DNA of 64,000 bases from Nemania diffusa (GCA_038501195.1 JBBPUQ010000001.1:248001-312000), one strand, 5' to 3'; numbered from the stretch's first letter, positions 1 through 11,735 are shown. The notes: generated from the letters alone by a model not told the origin. Program-made: numbers and translations.

Positions 1-469
1 TGGTGGTGAGCTTCTTGCCAGTGAAGCCTTTCCACTGGCCGCTGCGAATCTGCTCCGAGAACTCCTTCATGTGCTTAAGGACGTCATTCACCCCGCCAGG
101 GCTATTCATGACATCCTGGCCGTCGACCTTCATGTCCCAGCCGCCGACATTGCGCAGAGCGGGGTGATAGACGGCACGCTGCTCGGTGAAGTTGATCTTC
201 TCACCAGCAAACAGGGCATCGCGCTTCTTCTCGAGGCCAGCCTCTTCGGCCAGCTTGACGAGCAGGTTGATAGTCTCCTCGGTGACCAGATTCTTGCTGA
301 AATCGAATAGGATGTCGGTCTTGGAGGGAGTGTCATGGAAGGTCTTGCTCAGCTTGTCAAAACGAGCAGAGTCTGAGGCAAAGGCATCCTTCAAGACAAA
401 GGTCTTGCCGACCGTCTTGTAGTGCTCCTCGAGAGCAGTCCAGGCCGCAAGTGATGTAGCTGGGGCCAT
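1..469 (-). CDS. pgi1: Glucose-6-phosphate isomerase, N-terminal part (runs off window)
   Basis: Interconverts glucose-6-phosphate and fructose-6-phosphate in cytosolic glycolysis and gluconeogenesis. The minus strand from ATG at 469 stays open to the window edge, giving about 156 residues: MAPATSLAAWTALEEHYKTV, then DILFDFSKN, the family stretch INFTEQRAVYHPALRN and VNDVLKHMKEFSEQIRSG. These match the N-terminal SIS region of eukaryotic PGI (about 550 residues), so roughly the first 28 percent is present and the C-terminal catalytic part lies outside. No intron is needed in this part. The start is the first ATG of the frame and agrees with the usual PGI N-terminus. Codon use is strongly C-ending (AAG, GTC, ACC), typical of a highly expressed housekeeping gene. 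Confidence 0.95.
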   Translation of the reverse strand, partial: MAPATSLAAWTALEEHYKTVGKTFVLKDAFASDSARFDKLSKTFHDTPSKTDILFDFSKNLVTEETINLLVKLAEEAGLEKKRDALFAGEKINFTEQRAVYHPALRNVGGWDMKVDGQDVMNSPGGVNDVLKHMKEFSEQIRSGQWKGFTGKKLTT

Positions 470-2311
470 GTTGCAGGATTTGCGTATAACGAAAGGAGAA
501 AAGAGGATCGATAGGGTGTTGCTGACTAGCAAACTGCGTCCAGAAGCTTGCAGAAGACTGTCAGCGCGGAAGGATAAAGTAGGCTAGCTGGTGAGCAGAG
601 GTGAGGGACAACGGTCTGTGTGTATTATTGTATATAGTTGCATGCGCAAGGGGTGCGGAAGGAAACCCCGTGATCGTTTACCCCGTGATCGTAATCGGTT
701 GGCCCGGAATCAGTACAGTAAACAATGCTGATCCCTGAACACATACACAGACACAGAGAGAAATACAGAGAGACAGAGAGAAGGAGAGCAGAGGGGAGGG
801 AAAGGGACAGAGCTGAGAAGGCGAATGACAGGGCACAGGAGCTTTGACTAGGTAGGTAGGTAAGATGTTGAAGCACTTGCTTGGCAGCGGGATGAAGGAT
901 TGAGGCAATAAAAAGTCAAGTCAGGTCAGGTTAAGTCGAGACCTAGATGATGGTTGTACATTGCTTTTCACTTACCTCTCTTTAATCCTGCCTGAAGGGT
1001 CTCACGATGCCTATGCTAGTCGATGGCGGCACTAGCAACACGATATGTGGTGTGATGTATGAAGAATTGTCAATGTTAAATCTGTTTCTCTCTAGTGTCT
1101 AGTGCAAAAGAGCTCAAAGACAAGAACGCGGACAAGAGCCTAACGGTTAGTTAGTGCCGACGGTATACTGTAGGTAGTGTATAATAGCTTATGTAGTAGG
1201 TGGGGAATAGGAGTGAGAGATTGCAAAGTGCAGTAGTCTTGGTTCGTGATGGTGATGAGTGAGCAAACAGTCCTCTGGAGGGGTTATTCAGCTACTACCC
1301 CGCGCTCGGGTAGCTGCTCATGTCATACGCAGTGACGCAACAGCAGGGGCAAACCCTCCCCGGTACCTAACAGAGGTAGCTTTGTTATGTACCTTGTACC
1401 TACGTAGCTCTTAGTGCACTGCCTGTCCTTAGCGAGATGCATGTACAGAATACAGCGTAACAAAACATGCGTACGCTTGCGTACTTGCACCTACGAGAGT
1501 CTTTCCCCCGGGACACCCCGTCTTCGGAGAACCCCTCGACCTGTCGACCCTCCACGCCGCGTGGGGGGAGAAGGTCATTCCTGCCTCTGAGATTTTAATT
1601 TCCGTCACTTATTAGATATACAACGAACCAGGGATTTCATACTTACACGCTGATTGTCTGTGTCTGTCTGTATGCAAGGCTCGTCTCCTTACCTTGGCCA
1701 CTCTTACTAACATTTGTCATGCAAGAGGATCTGAAATACATACACACTCAGGCTTACTTATCGCCCGAGGCTCAATGCTGGAAAGCCGATGCACGCCTCG
1801 TCTAGGTATCACTCAGAGTATGTTGTGACATGACATTCACCACGGCTCGAAATCGCGAATAGGACAGCAAGAATAAAGTCTGTGACATGTTTGTTCGTTG
1901 CTCATGAGTCTATATGTTCCCCTGTATGTAAAAGCTTAGCAAGAACCACCTTCTCCTATAGACCATTTGGAAGTGACACACTATCTACGGGGGTTTGGGA
2001 CATCTTATGCTATGGAAAGCCAGTCTCCAGCTGAATGAGAGTTCTCTCGGATGTGCACGAATTCGCCTTGCCTTCGCACCAGCTTGTCTGTGCTGGATGT
2101 GGGTACCTGCTTTCGTCGCGACCTTCCAGGCCTCATCAAACCAAGGCCATATACAGTCTTGATGCCTCGTCGAGAGCCCTGTCTTTGTAGCGACTTGTAT
2201 AGTCTAACTTTCCAAACCCCCCCCCTCAATGGGCAAAGACTAGTGTGGCAAGAGACAACTGTTCATCAGTGATTGGATCTCAAGGTATCCCAACCCCAAC
2301 AAACCTACATC
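470..2311. other. Intergenic: upstream region of pgi1 and 3' flank of sch9
   Basis: No gene is supported over these 1.8 kb; short open frames here have no protein-like composition. At 745-800 the plus strand is a long purine run (repeats of AGAGA), so pgi1 has a CT-rich tract about 280-330 bp upstream of its ATG, a common feature of strong fungal promoters. TAGGTAGGTAGG repeats sit at about 850-862. The rest is unremarkable. Confidence 0.6.
745..800 (-). promoter_or_regulatory. CT-rich tract upstream of pgi1
   Basis: Read on the minus strand this is a near-continuous pyrimidine run (CTCTCTGTCTCTCTG and similar). CT-rich tracts close to the transcription start are known from highly expressed filamentous-fungal genes. 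Assigning this one to pgi1 is an inference from position and strand only. Confidence 0.35.
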
Positions 2312-4593
2312 TCATCTATGTCTATCCTGAATGCTGCCAATGAATGAAGAATCTTTGATGCTTCCACCACCGTCTCCCAAGCCTGGAATCGGTCGGTTAT
2401 AGCTGAAGCCCACAAACTGCTTTTGCATCGTCTGCGACAACACCGGGCCGTCTACAAACGAGTCCTGGGGTACTTCATTTGTGAAGTCCGAGTCAAAATT
2501 TTCGGTATCCGTCGCGTCCAGCTGGAGATCCTCATTGTTAGCACCGGCCGCTCCTACTATCAGAAACAACCACAGGGATTAGGGAGAGGACATGACTAGA
2601 GGAAACAACTTACCACTCTGGGTTTGAATGTGGGTTCGTATTTGCGTTGCAGGAGCTTGCGCCAATCTATGGCGTGGAAGAAAGGATGAGCCTTAATCTC
2701 GGCGCTGCCAGCAGCCCCTAGTCGTTCTTCAGGCTTGCGATTCAGTAGCTTGGTGAGTAGATCCTTCGCAGCCGGTGGTACCACCTCCGGTCCGGGGAAG
2801 TGTAAAGGCTCCGATAAAATCTTTCGGTACATTTCATTCGTATTCTCGTCATAGAAGGGGGGTAAACCCGTCAACATCTCGTAAAGAAGAACGCCCAGCG
2901 TCCACCAGTCCACCGTCTTGTTGTAGCCCTGGCCCATGAGGAGTTCAGGGGCCAAGTATTCGGGCGTACCGCAGAACGTGTTCGTGCGGTCCTCGTCCTT
3001 CATATCAAGCTTGCAGAGGCCGAAGTCGCACAGTGCAATATGACCTTGGTAGTCGAGCAGAATATTCTCGGGCTTTAGGTCGCGATAGATGACGTTAAAC
3101 CCGTGCAAGCACTCGAGGGCGCACAGAAGCTCGGCTGTATAAAAGCGTGCCCTGTTCACATCAAATCTCTGCTCCTTTTGCAGATGATGGAAGAGTTCGC
3201 CGCCATTGACAAAAGCCAACACGAAATATAGTTTTTCTGGAGACTGGAAGGTGAATTTGAGAGGGACGATGAAGGGATTATTGATCTGCGCAAGAACTGA
3301 TCGCTCGGCAAGCGTATGCGCTACCTCGGACCGGGAGATGATGTGTGCCTTGCGAATTGTCTTGAGGGCGTAGATCCGGTTGGTGTCCTTCTTCCTGACC
3401 TGCATCACCTTGCCAAAGCTGCCTTTACCGACAACTTTCAATAATTTAAAGTCCTCCATAGTAAGCTTTCCTTTGCGATTCTCGACGTACTCCACGCCTA
3501 TCTTCAATTTGCCACTGCCATATTGCACGTCGAGCCAGTCCACCCCACTATGCCCAAGCTCCCGTTCCCGGCTCGCAAATTCGGCGGCAGCCTTCTCACG
3601 ATCCTTTTTGCTCGCCTTCGCGTCCTCAACATAGGGTTGCTTCTCCTCAAATCGAGGATTAATGCGGACAACGCCCATAAAGATATCCTGACTTCGACCC
3701 GAGGCAGGGGTCGCGTTAGGGTTGCGTAGATAGAGATGCACGTTGAGTTCAGTCACGCGGGACACGTCGAACTTATATTGGATGTTATCGCCAGCCCATA
3801 AGGGGTTTTCAGGAGTGCCAGATACGGCGTTTACGAAAACCTGAACCTTGTCGAAATCGATTAGGGCATAGGGTAGGTATTTGCTTGATATGCGACCGTG
3901 GTTAGATGGGATGCCGGAGAAGCCGCCGGCCGAAGTCTGGGGGCGGCCAGAGCCGCTCATGTAGGAGCCAGCGGCAGTCCTCTGGGACGAACCAGGTCGA
4001 ACAGATCCTGCAGCATTTAGAGCATTACCCGTTGACATAGAGCCCGACTGGTGCTGTGAGGAGAGAGCATTACGATGCTGGTCGGGAAGAGCAAAGCCTT
4101 GGCCCTCGTGGAGGGTGATGACTAGGATGCCAGGTTTTGGGGGCTTGACCACGGGCTCTTGCACCAAGGCTTCGGAAGCAGCTGTATACGTTGTGTAAGC
4201 ATAGCTATCATTGTAACATGACAAAGCATAATCCGAAGCAAGATATAAGAAGGGTTACGCACCGATCGCATTGTCGCTAGGCGTTGGAGTGGCCGAAGTA
4301 GGGAGAGGGCCCTTCTCGTCCTTATCTGTGATGGTAGATGTCGAGGGAGTGCGGGAAAAGGTGCTGGTGAGAGGGCCCAGATGGGTCTCTTTCAGCTCTG
4401 TACAAGAAGTCCATTGTGTCAGTATACTATTCTGTTTTTGTCCAGTCGTGTTCCTGGGTTGCCATCGATGCACGGTATAAACCCAAGCGCAATGCGCTTG
4501 ACGGTGAAGATGGCGCGTGCATGAGAGTGCAAACCACCGGCGAGGGACACACTGGTGAAGGTAATACGTACTTTTGGTAATCTTCCAGGACAT
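2312..4593 (-). CDS. sch9: SCH9-type AGC serine/threonine protein kinase
   Basis: Nutrient-signalling AGC kinase downstream of TORC1 (Sch9 in yeast). Model: complement(join(2312..2521,2614..4181,4263..4397,4572..4593)), 644 aa, all phases consistent. Exon 1 is a 22-nt exon coding MSWKITK; introns are 174, 81 and 92 nt. Residues about 70-290 form the C2-like region of the family. Kinase domain: glycine loop GKGSFG 305-310, Lys326, catalytic Asp420 in YRDLKPEN, DFG 438-440, activation-loop Thr454 in TNTFCGTPEY. The C-terminal exon carries the AGC tail: turn-motif region PVLSQT and hydrophobic motif FVGFSY 611-616. The length is normal for filamentous fungi. For the last intron the acceptor at 2522 is used because nearer AG sites give a stop or the wrong frame. 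The 4-exon split is inferred and not checked against transcripts. Confidence 0.93.
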
Positions 4594-6238
4594 CTTATCG
4601 AACCTCTCATAGAACTTAGGTATATGGCTCAAGAACAAAGCAGAAAACAACTGAAGGGCCTGTTGTGGTGAGCGTGCGCGAGAATGCTATTGCTATCTTG
4701 CAACTTGGCAGACGCAGCGTGATGGATTGGTCGTAGCTAGCTGCGGGCTGCTGGCGGCCGGGTGGATGGGGGGTAGGTAGTATAGATTTGTCGAGACGGG
4801 TACGTATGTAGGTAGGAGTATACCGTAGGTAGGATACTATACGTAGGTATTCGGTATCGTAGGGTTGGTTGGTTGCACGGGAAGGGAGGGGTACCGTGTT
4901 TCAGGGCGACTGGTGGCGGCGGGCTTTAGGTACCAGCTATGATTGATGGATGGATTGGAGGTATGGATGGAGGTAAGACCCAACGACGTAAGACAGCGCT
5001 ACATGCACGCCTTAGGATCGGATACGAGCAAGCGAGTGAGCGGGCGAGCGGCAGAGAAAGGACTCTTAAGACAAAAGCAGTGGAGCAGGAGTCGACGATA
5101 GTCGGCTCCGGTTCTTGCTGATGTTGATGCGAGGATACAGGACGAGCCTAGGTTTGTTCGGATGGCGTGAATCTCGTTAGGAAAGGATGAAGAAAGGATA
5201 TAAAGTGAGAGGCACGAGGAGAGAGAACGTGGTGATGGATTGAATGATCGATCCAACAAGAAGGGGGCCAGGGTGGCTGTGGCTGATGAATCAAGAAAGG
5301 AGAGGAGAGGCGGATAGCGTTCTGAACCAGGATAGGCACGCATAGCCTGCATGCCAGGTCGACTGCGCATTGGTAGCCCAGGTGATATGCTCAGTGGACT
5401 ATTTCAACTTTTAGCTGTTTTAGGTACCTACTTTCCTAGCTTACCCCACAAAATACAGGGCTTTAACACCACGTATACCCAACCTAAAGGTAGGTAATTT
5501 TACCACAGTACACTCTAGCTCCCTAACCTACCGACATTCAGTAAGTACCTGACAGGTGGGGTTCTCAGCCCCTGAGTGCAGATGTACCTAAAGTAAGGAA
5601 CACCACACGAACTTTATATATATATATAGTTCCTGGTGTCGAGTTAAAAAGCAGTCAATCAGAGCTTGAGAAACATGCATATCTCCTGTGTAATAATGAA
5701 TAATGTACCTCAATGACTGTATCTATGGGTACTTCAATAGTTAAAAGACATACCTAGGTAGCCCATAACCGGATAACACGGCTTAAACATCACGCCTCCA
5801 CATAGATCCTCTAGATAGGTGCCTAAGCCAGGTACCTAAAGTACCTAATCTACATGTATCTTACCTAGGTAGGTACTTTTATATAGTCCTTATACGTAAA
5901 CCTCAGAGCAGTTTGTCTCTCTCGCCATTCCGTTTAATACACCAATAATCAGATTTCGCTCGGTCCATATAGCTGGTCTGCAAAACAAGCCGGAAAATAG
6001 AGACAGAAATGACTAAAAACCCAAGAGCCGAGGTTCATTGCCGCAGGTAGTGCCTCTATCCATGATTCGGCGACGCCATGGCTTACCAAAAGCGCTTCAT
6101 TTTTCCTCATGTGAAACTCATGTGTCCTCACTCGGGGAGCTCACCAGCACCGAGTCCAAGACAAGGCTAGCATAGGCATGTAACGTGCAAGCGTAGGTAG
6201 GGTAGGTAGATATCATCCAGACATGATCATTATCAGCG
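4594..6238. other. Intergenic: sch9 upstream region and F-box 3' flank
   Basis: No gene seen. The sch9-proximal part (4,770-4,870) is dense in GTAGGTAGG and GTACGTATG words, and 5,400-5,900 is dense in TACCTAGGTA-type motifs. A (TA)n run at 5617-5628 is TATA-like but too far from any gene start to assign. Confidence 0.5.
5400..5890. repeat. Cluster of TAGGTACCTA / TACCTAGGTA motifs
   Basis: Several near-palindromic copies built from TACCTA and TAGGTA occur (for example taggtacctac at 5422, cctaggtagc near 5753, aggtacctaaagtacctaat near 5831, cttacctaggtaggtac near 5860). The same words recur at 7661-7765, 22727-22739 and 25424-25452. Function unknown; they are dispersed intergenic words, not a tandem array. 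Confidence 0.5.
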
Positions 6239-6847
6239 CTACCAGGTTGCAAGCTCCATCATCCAAACACAACCCAGACAGACAGGGAGCAGCGCGAACA
6301 AGAGCCACCAAAACTCAATCGTCAGGCGTGAGCGTAGCCATTTCTGCCAGCGCTGTCCCAAGCTTTGCCGGTGGATGCATGTGGCTGTTCCGAAGATGAG
6401 GCAGCCGAGGCCAGGCCGTGACTCGCATTCTAAATGCTCTCGCCTTCGCTGCATGAGCAGTCTGGTATTTTGTCAGCTGGCGGTCTTATAGGTACGGGAT
6501 GATAGCATGTTAACGTACTTCACTCTCCCCCGACAGAATCTCAAGTCAGTCCTGAGATCACAATGTCCATTGTTAGGGCATTCTAAATGCAGACTCCCGC
6601 GTTCCATGAGCCAGGCCACCTTGAGCCTGACACCCGTGTCGACCAGGTAGAAGAAGTGCCGTGATGTGAACTTGAGGGAGAGCGCGTCAGGGTAAGTGAG
6701 GTGTTTTGCTATGAGCAGGTGAAGCTCGGTTGGCAGCCCAGCCAGGGACGCCCTTGAAACGGGCTTTGATGAGCATTGGGTCTCTCGGTCCTTTGTAACA
6801 AGGATTGAGCCCCGTGCTGGCGGAAGCAGAGGAAACATGTGTTCCAT
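6239..6847 (-). CDS. Small F-box protein with C-terminal hydrophobic segment
   Basis: Probable substrate adaptor of an SCF ubiquitin ligase; target unknown. Model complement(join(6239..6461,6519..6847)), 183 aa, 57-nt intron with donor GTACGT, branch CTGAC and acceptor CCAG, phase 2. The F-box covers about residues 35-70 (LAGLPTELHLLIAKHL, then SLKFTSRHFFYLVD). A Cys-containing stretch follows (LECPNNGHCD, RFCRG). The C-terminus has RLTIEFWWLLFALLPVCLG, a hydrophobic run long enough to be a membrane anchor. Short F-box proteins of this layout are common in expanded lineage-specific sets of Sordariomycetes. Start is the first ATG of the frame; a second in-frame ATG lies 3 codons later. Confidence 0.75.
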
Positions 6848-8241
6848 ATTGGTATTATATTATAGGTATAGTATAAGTCGAGGGCAGTTTAATTAGCAAA
6901 TTGAGTACTTGATTATTTATTTAGATATTACTGGTCAATAAGGGTGGTTAACGGTGTCTTCAAAAATGAGTGAGAGAAATATGTGTATAGTCTTTAATGG
7001 CGACGAGGTGTTCATATATTCAACTGTTGCCTTGCCCTTTCTGTATTGTAGTCCTCGGTCTAGGTAAATTCAAGATGGCCTCCTGGAGGTGGCAGTGTTT
7101 GCAGGGTGTCGTTTAGTGCGCTAGTACCCCTGTCCCCAGGCACCAGAATACACCTGAGCTGAAGAACTCGCTATGCGTCGACATCCAGGGCTGACACCTA
7201 TACTCTACAGGGATTAAATTTAACATGTCACTCTACTATATGCATTATCTCCCTAAATAGACGCAATGGAGATCTACTTTTGTACCTATCACAATTGTCC
7301 AGAATACATGTAGATATCTAAAGTCTCCTACATCAACAACCAGACAGGTCCATGTTTAAAATACGAATGATTGTTTGTTGTAAATCCCTAGATAGACTAC
7401 CTACTATTCTACTCCACATGGCACGCCAAGCCCCTATCCTATCTAATTATTGAGCCACCCAAGGCATACAAATTAGATACTGTGTAACTACTACCTCTCA
7501 TTCACCAGACATACTATACTACATGATGGCGTTGGGCACATTTGAACTCGCCAGTCGTTTATTTGATTCCCCCCATTATTGGTCCCAAGTCATTGATTAA
7601 AGAAGATCAGATCTAATCGTTCATTAGCTAAAAAACTGTGTAGATGCAGGACTACTGCGTAGGTACCTACTGGATAATCCCTACCTTATCTCAACACGCT
7701 TGTCCCAAAAGAGCATTAGGGTTCTTTAGAGAACTGCTGTATTAGGTACCTAGGTACCTAGTTAACATTGAACAAGACTGTAAACCCTATTCGACATGGT
7801 ACAAAATATGGCGAACCCTAAATGTCAGTCTTTCAACTTCATGACCTGCTTCTCCCAGCTCGAAAGAGTGCATTTAGTGCTTTTCCCGCTGCACGTCGGC
7901 GACTAGTTTTGGATATCTAGTTCGCCGGTAGAGGGAACCCGGATAAGGCCGGCCGTTCCCGGCATCCCGAACCCGGCCCGTCGGGAGCTGAGAACATCAG
8001 CCCTTGCTAGGTATGTACAGTATGTCTGCAATCCACATGACCACTATTATAATCAGGCTGACCAGAAAGTTCAGATATAAAGTTATTTTCTCGGCACCAT
8101 GCAGAGATACATGGAGCAAGTTCTACCACATACATGTACATTGTCTCTTCCATTTCCTAATATTCCATCTATTTCCTCCCGCCCTTATACCTATTGGAAG
8201 TCTATCATCTTTCCGCGTTCCGACTCCGAAGAACCTGCGCT
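6848..8241. other. Intergenic, no gene seen
   Basis: About 1.4 kb of mixed composition with stops in all frames. It holds a TAGGTACCTAGGTACC cluster at 7743-7759 and a short GC-rich patch at 7930-7990 with two GAACCCGG words. Nothing else was recognised. Confidence 0.5.
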
Positions 8242-11200
8242 TTAGAGATTCCGATTAGCAAACGTTACCCTCACCCAGCTCCCATCCCTGGGACTGTATG
8301 CACAGAGATCCGGGCTGTATTCCGGCATTTCAAAAAACCAATCCGTCGCGAACTTCGTGGCATGCCCAGTCCCCCGATACGCCGCCATGAGCCTCTGGCG
8401 ATCGAGGAGGATTTTCTCTTTCGCGTTCATCATGGCTATTAGGAAGTTGCTGTGTACGACCCCTCCTGTTTTCGCGACGTGCGCCAGTATGGTGTCGAAG
8501 ACCTTGAGATAGTCGATCTGCGTGAAGTCTTCCACCTTGCCTCGGCCCCCTAGTTGATCGTAGAGCACGCTCGGCTTCAGGCTGAGCCGATTATCGCTCG
8601 GATCTATCGCCCCAATCTCGCTCCTAAGGTGTACTATATTCTCGTCACGGCGACCAGCAGCCTCGATGCTCGGAGTGTGTTCGGTGGCCCAAGAACCTGT
8701 AGGGGTGGATCGGCTGGTTTTGGTGCGTTGGAGGGGAATCGATGCCAGCATGAGAAGTCCTAGCCGAGGCACCGTTAGCAGCGAAGAGCGACACGCATAT
8801 CACCCTCTCCGGGTCAACGTGGTCTGGGATACGCACCGACACAATGCCATGTCCAAGTCGGGAGCTCCTCCGGCCTGGCCTGGGGAAGGGACTTGAGGAC
8901 CGTGGGGAGATCTAGATCCCATCTAACCTGGTATACTAGGAAGTCCGCTACCATGCTGCATCGTATTGAGTCCCTTTTCGCGAAAGCCTCTGCAAATGTG
9001 GCGAGATAGCGCCGGCAGTGAAAATTACACCACTTCATCACCAAGCTCGAGTTAGCTTCTCAGAACTAGGTATTTAGCAAGGGGTGGATTCGGGGTTACA
9101 TACAGGGCTCCATTTCCACTAGGGCAATGCTGGTATTAGCATATACAGTAAGTCCGCATCCAGGCCTGCACTACCATCCCCGGCGAAGCATCGCGCGTTC
9201 GCCCTCTGGTAGGCGATGTGACGATTGCCGGATCAGGACATCGGCACTCTAGGCGACGGCTAAGATATTGGAAAGACACGTACATCGTAATGATAGGGAG
9301 CCCACCACGAAGCTCGGAAAGCATTCCAGGCTTTCTCTCTCGCCTTCCAATCCTGTCTTGCCACGTCGTCCTCTGGGTACTGAAGCTGGAACTTCGCGGA
9401 ATCCTGTAGCGTGGGCGGGACGTAACTCCATGGCCTGGTGCCAGTTTCATTTGGGTGTTGAGTAATCAGCAGCGGGTTTCTGTGGAAGGAGTTGTCGCTC
9501 TTGCGAGGGTAGGCCGGGTCTCGCCAGAAGGCTTCGGAGAGCATCTTGGAGGCCCACGTCGACGGCGTATAATACATTACAGCCATAGCGCCTATTTGAT
9601 TGAATGCGCTGTTTGGTGCTGCCATGATCCTCGTATAGCCAGCGTGCGGGAATTCCGTGAAACTCATCACAAGTGGTGGTGGTTGTGGGCGCATGTCTGT
9701 AGTTGGTATAGCTACAAGGAGGTTAGGGATCGTGATCTAAGCTGAAGCTACGGTCGGCCGTGTGGTGCTCGCTCCGAGGTAGAGAGGTATGGTGTACGTA
9801 CGAAGAAGGCCTTTAACGCCTCCAAAGAACAGCTGGTCCATGTTGTGTCCAGTCTCACTAATGCCTTCGCCGTTCAAATACTCAAAAAACATGTCAGTTC
9901 CTGAAGCACTAACATATAGAATACATGTTTAAATTCATACAGGCTCATGGGGGTAAGTGCCACTTATTTTTCTCACGAGGCAGTTTCCAATGTAGCCAGG
10001 GTCGCTGGTATAACGGCTTTGTCCAATGGTATGCATAAGTTCATGTACCATCTAATAAGCCCAGAATTAACATAGGAAGTTCAACTCATAAAGGGGGGTT
10101 AGAGCTAACTTACTGTGAGCGCCAGGTCAACTTCCATTAAGCACAGCTCAGATAGAGTGGCGTTAGATGTCAGTATGTGATCTAATCTGCTCACATTTAC
10201 ACAAATCATGCTAGTGTGCCCGTCTGTTGTCGGGTCGAGTTGGAAGGCGACTGCCTCGGCGGGATGCGTAGAACGAAAGCTCCATAAAAGCGTCGAGAGA
10301 AGCTTGACTAGTCTGGCCTTCCAGTCTTTGCTGCTCTGGCCGCTAACTGTGATACCAAACGTCAGTAAACCTCACTCCAAGGAGTGCTCTGCAGAGCGTA
10401 AGGCGAAATAATTGATGGGAGTACTTACTCCAATCCCATGGGCAAGGGTGAATCCCTCTCTTTTGGGCAATCATCTTCTCGGCGGAGAGACTGAGGAGAA
10501 TCGAAGCCTTTGGATAAGGCGGTGGGCCAAATATTTGGGTCTCAATGGCCCAATAATCTGTTCGGCCATAGAGCACCGTTTGGAGCTGAGCGACGTAAGC
10601 AGTGGAACTGGTCTATCATCCAAACCTTGAAAAATGCTAACGACCTTTATAATGGACTCCATATAAAAGGAGCTATATCGTAATTATCTCACTTACTACG
10701 GGCCTTTTAGTATCTCGAGTCATAAAGGATAGAATTAGTGACAATGGGGAGCTACATACCACCATCATGTTTATCCTCGATCAGTGCCTCTAGGATACGG
10801 TTCACCAACTCGAGGATAACTCTCATAACCCCCCATACTTTCGGGTCATCTGCGCTCCATGTTCTTCCCGGTTCAGTTTTGAATGTTGCCTCGACTTCGA
10901 CCCAGTCGAACCATCTACTCTTCCGTAAAAACGGTAGCCATTTCGACTCATCGACCTTAATTCTCTCACGTTCGTAGACTTTAAAGTCTCTCTCTTCATC
11001 TAATTCCAGCTCTATCAAGCTTACTTGAGGATTAGAAATACTAAAAGCGATGCCTCTCGATTTATGATCTTCAGGCCGGTGCCCTCCGGATATGTAGCCA
11101 GTATTTGGTGAGAAGCGGAGATGACGGTTTAGTGTAGCAGCCTGCCACGTGGTTATGCCTGACATTACCTCTCTTTGCAACTCCTCTGTGAGAAAGACTC

Positions 11201-11405
11201 GGTCTATTTCTGGATAGGTCGGGGTGCCTCTTTTCGTAGTCGCCGTCGGATCTTGGTCGTAGTACTTTGGATCGTCGATCCTTGGCTGTGATGGGGCAAG
11301 TGCTGAATGGTTTTTGTTTCCGTATGTCATCAAGGCGTAGTCGTATGTGAACCGTGTCGCCCATGGCGACGAAGGTAAATTCGCCGAAGCCTTTAACGTA
11401 CCCAT
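8242..11405 (-). CDS. Large fungal protein with HELMH zinc-peptidase-like motif
   Basis: Function unknown; it looks like a fungal family with a gluzincin-type site. Best exon model, minus strand, from ATG 11405: 11405-10760, (10636-10626), 10585-10429, 10346-10114, 10051-9941, 9880-9802, 9711-9284, 9129-9104, 9045-8837, 8759-8242, about 805 aa. Most junctions agree in phase and have GTRNGT donors with CTAAC or CTGAC branches. Exon 10051-9941 begins MVHELMHTIGQSRY (HExxH); the next has YLNGEGISETGHNMDQLFFG, which may give a third ligand (Glu). Later exons carry SAFNQIGAMAVMYYTPSTW and WTWHCVG. The first junction does not keep frame unless the 11-nt exon in parentheses is used, and the 26-nt exon is uncertain. 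If the last intron (8760-8836) is retained, a stop at 8814 shortens the protein. No signal peptide is obvious. Confidence 0.6.
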
Positions 11406-11730
11406 GATGAAGCCTTGGTTTAACACTGATTTCCTATAGTACCTGTTTAAGAGTGTCTACATCAACGAGCAGGGTGCAACGAAAAGCGCACCCAATGTAT
11501 GATTTAAGAATTGTGTACTCCAGTTAGTGACCGGATGCGTAAGAGAATAACAAAGGGGGTGAATGTAATTTAGAAATCTACGTTGTGTCTTTGTGTTAAG
11601 AGCTTTAGATAAACAATAAAGTAGCATTGTTAAAAGGCGATTAACGGGAAAAAGAGAGTTACTTAATTCGACCTATTGTTATTTCTTTTGAAACTCCTGC
11701 CATTATTTTAAAATTCATAAGTATAATGTA
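11406..11730. other. Short intergenic stretch before the retrotransposon
   Basis: Upstream flank of the HELMH gene. Base composition drifts to AT-rich from about 11,570, before the transposon boundary, which suggests RIP leaked a little into flanking unique DNA. No gene seen. Confidence 0.5.
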
Positions 11731-11735
11731 CCTAT
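11731..11735. repeat. Left target-site duplication CCTAT
   Basis: CCTAT directly precedes the TG that starts the left LTR; the same five bases follow the right LTR at 19033-19037. Confidence 0.8.

Noticed and set aside
71..422. Plus-strand open frames opposite the pgi gene
   Set aside because: Antisense shadows of a strongly conserved coding strand.
4999..5370. 123-codon minus-strand frame upstream of sch9
   Set aside because: Low-complexity Ser/Leu-rich translation of a purine-rich promoter region; no domain.
8814..9045. Stop at 8814 as the definite end of the HELMH protein
   Set aside because: A GTGCGT donor just upstream and an in-phase acceptor lead to 172 further codons; kept only as an alternative isoform.
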